A stretch of DNA of 64,000 nucleotides. It comes from Anabaena catenula FACHB-362 (GTDB taxonomy: Bacteria; Cyanobacteriota; Cyanobacteriia; Cyanobacteriales; Nostocaceae). This document shows, one piece after another, positions 61,869-64,000 of the stretch (position 1 is the stretch's first letter; every line of letters starts with the position of its first letter). Both the position numbers and the translations under genes were made by a program. The notes below the pieces were generated by a model, which made no database searches, was not told the origin of the DNA, and saw only the letters and a list, made by a program, of their open reading frames with translations. The stretch spans positions 1-64,000 of the forward strand of contig NZ_JACJTQ010000016.1 in NCBI RefSeq assembly GCF_014698735.1, in the 5' to 3' direction.

Positions 61869-62627
61869 ATGTACGACGAAGACGACCTAAGCCTACTTGA
61901 TGCCGGGGTGGAGCTAGAAAGCCCCCTAGACCACATAGAGCCACTTACTGCTGAATCAGAAGTGGTAAAACCTGATCCTGAATTAATGTTGGCACTCCTG
62001 GAAAATCCCCAGTCCCAGCAACGAATGTTAGCTGCGCGTGCTTTTTGTGATATTCAAGATCAACGAGCCATTCCCCATCTAATTCGCTTACTAACCGATA
62101 ACTGCCCCCTTGTGCGAGTCAGTGCAGCCTATGCCATCGGACGTAATCCCAGCCAGGATGCAGTTGAGCCATTAATTACTCAACTTAACCGCGATTTTAA
62201 TGGCTATGTCCGAAAAGGCATAGTTTGGGCTTTAGGAAATTGCCGCGATCGCCGTTCCTTAATCCCCCTCACCAACGCTTTAAGAACCGATATTTCCGCC
62301 GTGCGTCTCTGGGCAGCAAGCGCCTTAGCACAGATGGCAGGAGTGAGTTATGAGGCAGTTGTGGGCGCAATTCCCGCCCTCATTGAAGCCCTAGTTCAAG
62401 ACCCCATAGCCGCAGTACGCAGTAACAGTGCTTGGACAATTGGTCAACTGTGCAAAGAACTTCCTTCTAATGTAGTTTATGCCACAGCCATTGATGCCTT
62501 AATTCAAGCCTTTGCCGAAGACAAAGATTTAGGAGTACGAGAAGACGCAAAAGCATCACTTTTAGGAGTGGGCGATCCTCGTGGTTTGCAGTTAATTGAA
62601 ACCCTCGAACAAGAAGGCTGGTTTTAA
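61869..62627 (+). CDS. HEAT-repeat protein
   Basis: The 252-residue product from the ATG at 61869 has an acidic N-terminus and then five to six HEAT-type units (such as RMLAARAFCDIQDQRAIPHL, VRVSAAYAIGRNPSQDAVEP, VRKGIVWALGNCRDRRSLIP). Such proteins often act as bilin lyases or scaffold subunits (PBS lyase HEAT-like) in cyanobacteria. No catalytic residue pattern supports a lyase here. A TTG at 61836 extends the frame but is disfavoured. Confidence 0.85.
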   Translation: MYDEDDLSLLDAGVELESPLDHIEPLTAESEVVKPDPELMLALLENPQSQQRMLAARAFCDIQDQRAIPHLIRLLTDNCPLVRVSAAYAIGRNPSQDAVEPLITQLNRDFNGYVRKGIVWALGNCRDRRSLIPLTNALRTDISAVRLWAASALAQMAGVSYEAVVGAIPALIEALVQDPIAAVRSNSAWTIGQLCKELPSNVVYATAIDALIQAFAEDKDLGVREDAKASLLGVGDPRGLQLIETLEQEGWF

Positions 62628-62817
62628 TTTAAGAATTCAGGAGTCAGGAGTCAGGAGTCAGGAGTTAGAATGCTTATGAAATGAAGAATAGAGAGAAGTG
62701 AGATTTTATCAAAATTCTCAAAACTGACTCGAAAAGCCTTTATTTTCATGAACCGCAGGTCTGCGTAGCGTCTTCTGTATTCTCTATCCTGAATACTTAC
62801 CAATTACCAATTACCAA

Positions 62818-63498
62818 TCACCAATCACCAACTTCCCAATCAATCTCCGGTTTGCCCCAAGCACCTAAGGCTGAATTAATAGCTGAAAATGGCTTACTAC
62901 CAAAAAAGCCGTTCCGTGCAGAAAGTGGTGAAGGATGGGCTGACTGTATAACTTTATGTCGATTTGTATCTATCAACTTCAACTTCTTTTGTGCATATCC
63001 ACCCCAAAGCACAAAGACAACAGGATCTTTTTTCTGGTTAACTTTGCTAATCACCGCATCTGTAAATATTTCCCAACCTTGATTCTTGTGAGAATTTGGT
63101 GTATGCGCCCTCACAGTCAGCACCGCATTCAGCATCAGCATACCCTGTTTAGCCCATTGCACCAGATAACCATGATTGGGGATATCACAACCTAAATCAG
63201 CTTTGAGTTCTTTAAAAATATTCACCAGAGAAGGGGGTGGTTTGATGCCAGGTTTGACGGAAAAGCATAATCCATGTGCCTGGTTTTGATCATGGTAGGG
63301 ATCTTGCCCTAACAACAACACATTCACTTGTTCATAGGGTGTCAAATCAAAGGCAGAAAAGACATTTTCTTCAGGTGGATAAATAGTATAAGACAGCCTA
63401 TCTTCTGCCAAAAAATCTTGGAGTTTACCAAAATAGGGTTTATGGAATTCTTCAGCTAAAACTGCTTGCCAAGAACTGGGAAGTTGGATATTTTTCAT
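62818..63498 (-). CDS. ung: Uracil-DNA glycosylase
   Basis: Ung removes uracil from DNA in base excision repair. The 226-residue product has the water-activating motif GQDPYHDQNQAHGLCFSV near residue 65 (catalytic Asp) and the leucine loop HPSPLSARNGFFG near 190. Length is standard for the family 1 enzyme. Its start overlaps the cupin gene by 4 bases (ATGA), indicating coupled translation. Confidence 0.96.
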   Translation of the reverse strand: MKNIQLPSSWQAVLAEEFHKPYFGKLQDFLAEDRLSYTIYPPEENVFSAFDLTPYEQVNVLLLGQDPYHDQNQAHGLCFSVKPGIKPPPSLVNIFKELKADLGCDIPNHGYLVQWAKQGMLMLNAVLTVRAHTPNSHKNQGWEIFTDAVISKVNQKKDPVVFVLWGGYAQKKLKLIDTNRHKVIQSAHPSPLSARNGFFGSKPFSAINSALGAWGKPEIDWEVGDW

Positions 63499-63884
63499 GA
63501 AACTGAAGATAGCTCAAAAGGACGCTCTGTATCATCTTCACCCAAATACTCACCATTTTGAATTTCTAGAATTATTAGGGGAATAGATCCAGGATTTTCC
63601 ACCTGATGTAGCGTTGCTGCTGGTACATAGGTTGACTGGTTGCAATTGAGCAATATTTCTTCATTACCACAAGTTACCTTGGCTACGCCAGAAACTACAA
63701 TCCAATGTTCATGGCGATGATAATGGATTTGTGGTTTAATGCCGTGTCGAGACTTAATTTCCACACGACTAATTCTATAATTTTCGCCCTCTTCTATAAC
63801 TTCCACATTACCCCAGTAACGTTCGCCTGAATGGGAAGAAGTTGGATTTATATTGGACTCAACCTCATTTGTATGCTGATTCAT
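63495..63884 (-). CDS. Cupin protein (mannose-6-phosphate isomerase-type)
   Basis: The 129-residue product from the ATG at 63882-63884 is a single cupin domain with the conserved-histidine segment PQIHYHRHEHWIVVSGVAKV near residue 50 and TYVPAATLHQVENPG. A GTG five codons upstream forms part of a good RBS (GTGGAG), so the ATG is the start. It may act on or bind a sugar phosphate. It precedes ung on the minus strand with a 4-base overlap. Confidence 0.9.
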   Translation of the reverse strand: MNQHTNEVESNINPTSSHSGERYWGNVEVIEEGENYRISRVEIKSRHGIKPQIHYHRHEHWIVVSGVAKVTCGNEEILLNCNQSTYVPAATLHQVENPGSIPLIILEIQNGEYLGEDDTERPFELSSVS

Positions 63885-63919
63885 AACTAATTTCTCCACT
63901 TTACAAAATTTTAGATTTT

Positions 63920-64000
63920 TTAGATATAAAAGCTTTTTTTAGAAAACAACAAGTTTTCAAATTCTAATACTGGTAATGCCCGACTGAATACAAAACCTTG
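63920..64000 (-). CDS. C-terminal end of an EAL-domain protein (partial)
   Basis: On the minus strand the frame open from the right edge reads QGFVFSRALPVLEFENLLFS... and ends with TAA at 63920-63922. The pattern QGxxFSRPLP-xEFExLL is the C-terminal signature of EAL domains, cyclic-di-GMP phosphodiesterases. The rest of the gene lies outside the window. Confidence 0.65.
   Translation of the reverse strand, partial: QGFVFSRALPVLEFENLLFSKKSFYI

Overview
The window is chromosomal DNA of a filamentous, heterocyst-forming cyanobacterium (Nostocales). This rests on hetF preceded by a tandem NsiR1 small-RNA array, a fraC-fraD-fraE septal-junction operon, a PixD-type BLUF photoreceptor, a P-II protein with the cyanobacterial Ser49 site, many HIP1 (GCGATCGC) octamers, AT-rich intergenic DNA and the short tandem repeats usual in Nostoc/Anabaena genomes. 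I did not identify the species. Layout. 1-14150: housekeeping and sensory genes on both strands (pyrC, lepB, MOSC protein, GatD-like amidotransferase, thiD, PAS histidine kinase, BLUF protein, membrane subtilase, thioredoxin-like protein). 14461-15680: seven intact and one decayed copy of an NsiR1-like unit, each a heterocyst-type TCCGGA promoter plus a 60-nt RNA with its own terminator on the minus strand, pointing away from hetF (15826-18306). 18441-22496: glnB, a HigBA toxin-antitoxin pair, an XTP pyrophosphatase, a phosphoglucomutase-family enzyme and purN. 22546-26176: a solitary sugar-ABC permease and fraCDE. 26711-32500: accessory stretch with a duplicated corrinoid-adenosyltransferase-like P-loop protein, a nuclease-like TPR protein, Uma2 genes, a VapBC pair and a relic gene fragment. 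32502-39078: NCS2 permease, acetyltransferase, cytoplasmic alpha-amylase, a 35-residue membrane peptide, a Rieske oxygenase and a DMT exporter. 39769-41438: a compact three-gene cassette of unknown function. 41727-43808: tRNA-Thr, argF, lexA. 43902-59003: a DNA phosphorothioation (Dnd) island. 59030-64000: AmpG-like permease, GNAT, HEAT-repeat protein, ung, cupin and the last codons of an EAL-domain protein. How the genes work together. The main system is the Dnd island. DndC, DndD and DndE would put sulfur into the DNA backbone, two divergent DGQHR (DndB-type) proteins would regulate or gate it, and a DEAD/DEAH-type helicase matching the phosphorothioation-linked restriction family would be the restriction arm. 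A dnd-associated protein 4 sits with them. No dndA and no dndFGH is visible in the window, so a housekeeping cysteine desulfurase would have to supply sulfur. The least explained part is a 57-residue ORF overlapping by ATGA a second, DndD-like SMC ATPase; these may form an extra effector module. The second theme is heterocyst biology: hetF with its antisense-oriented NsiR1 array, glnB just downstream, and fraCDE 5 kb further on. The intergenic DNA is rich in MITE-like and short tandem repeats, some of which touch coding sequences.
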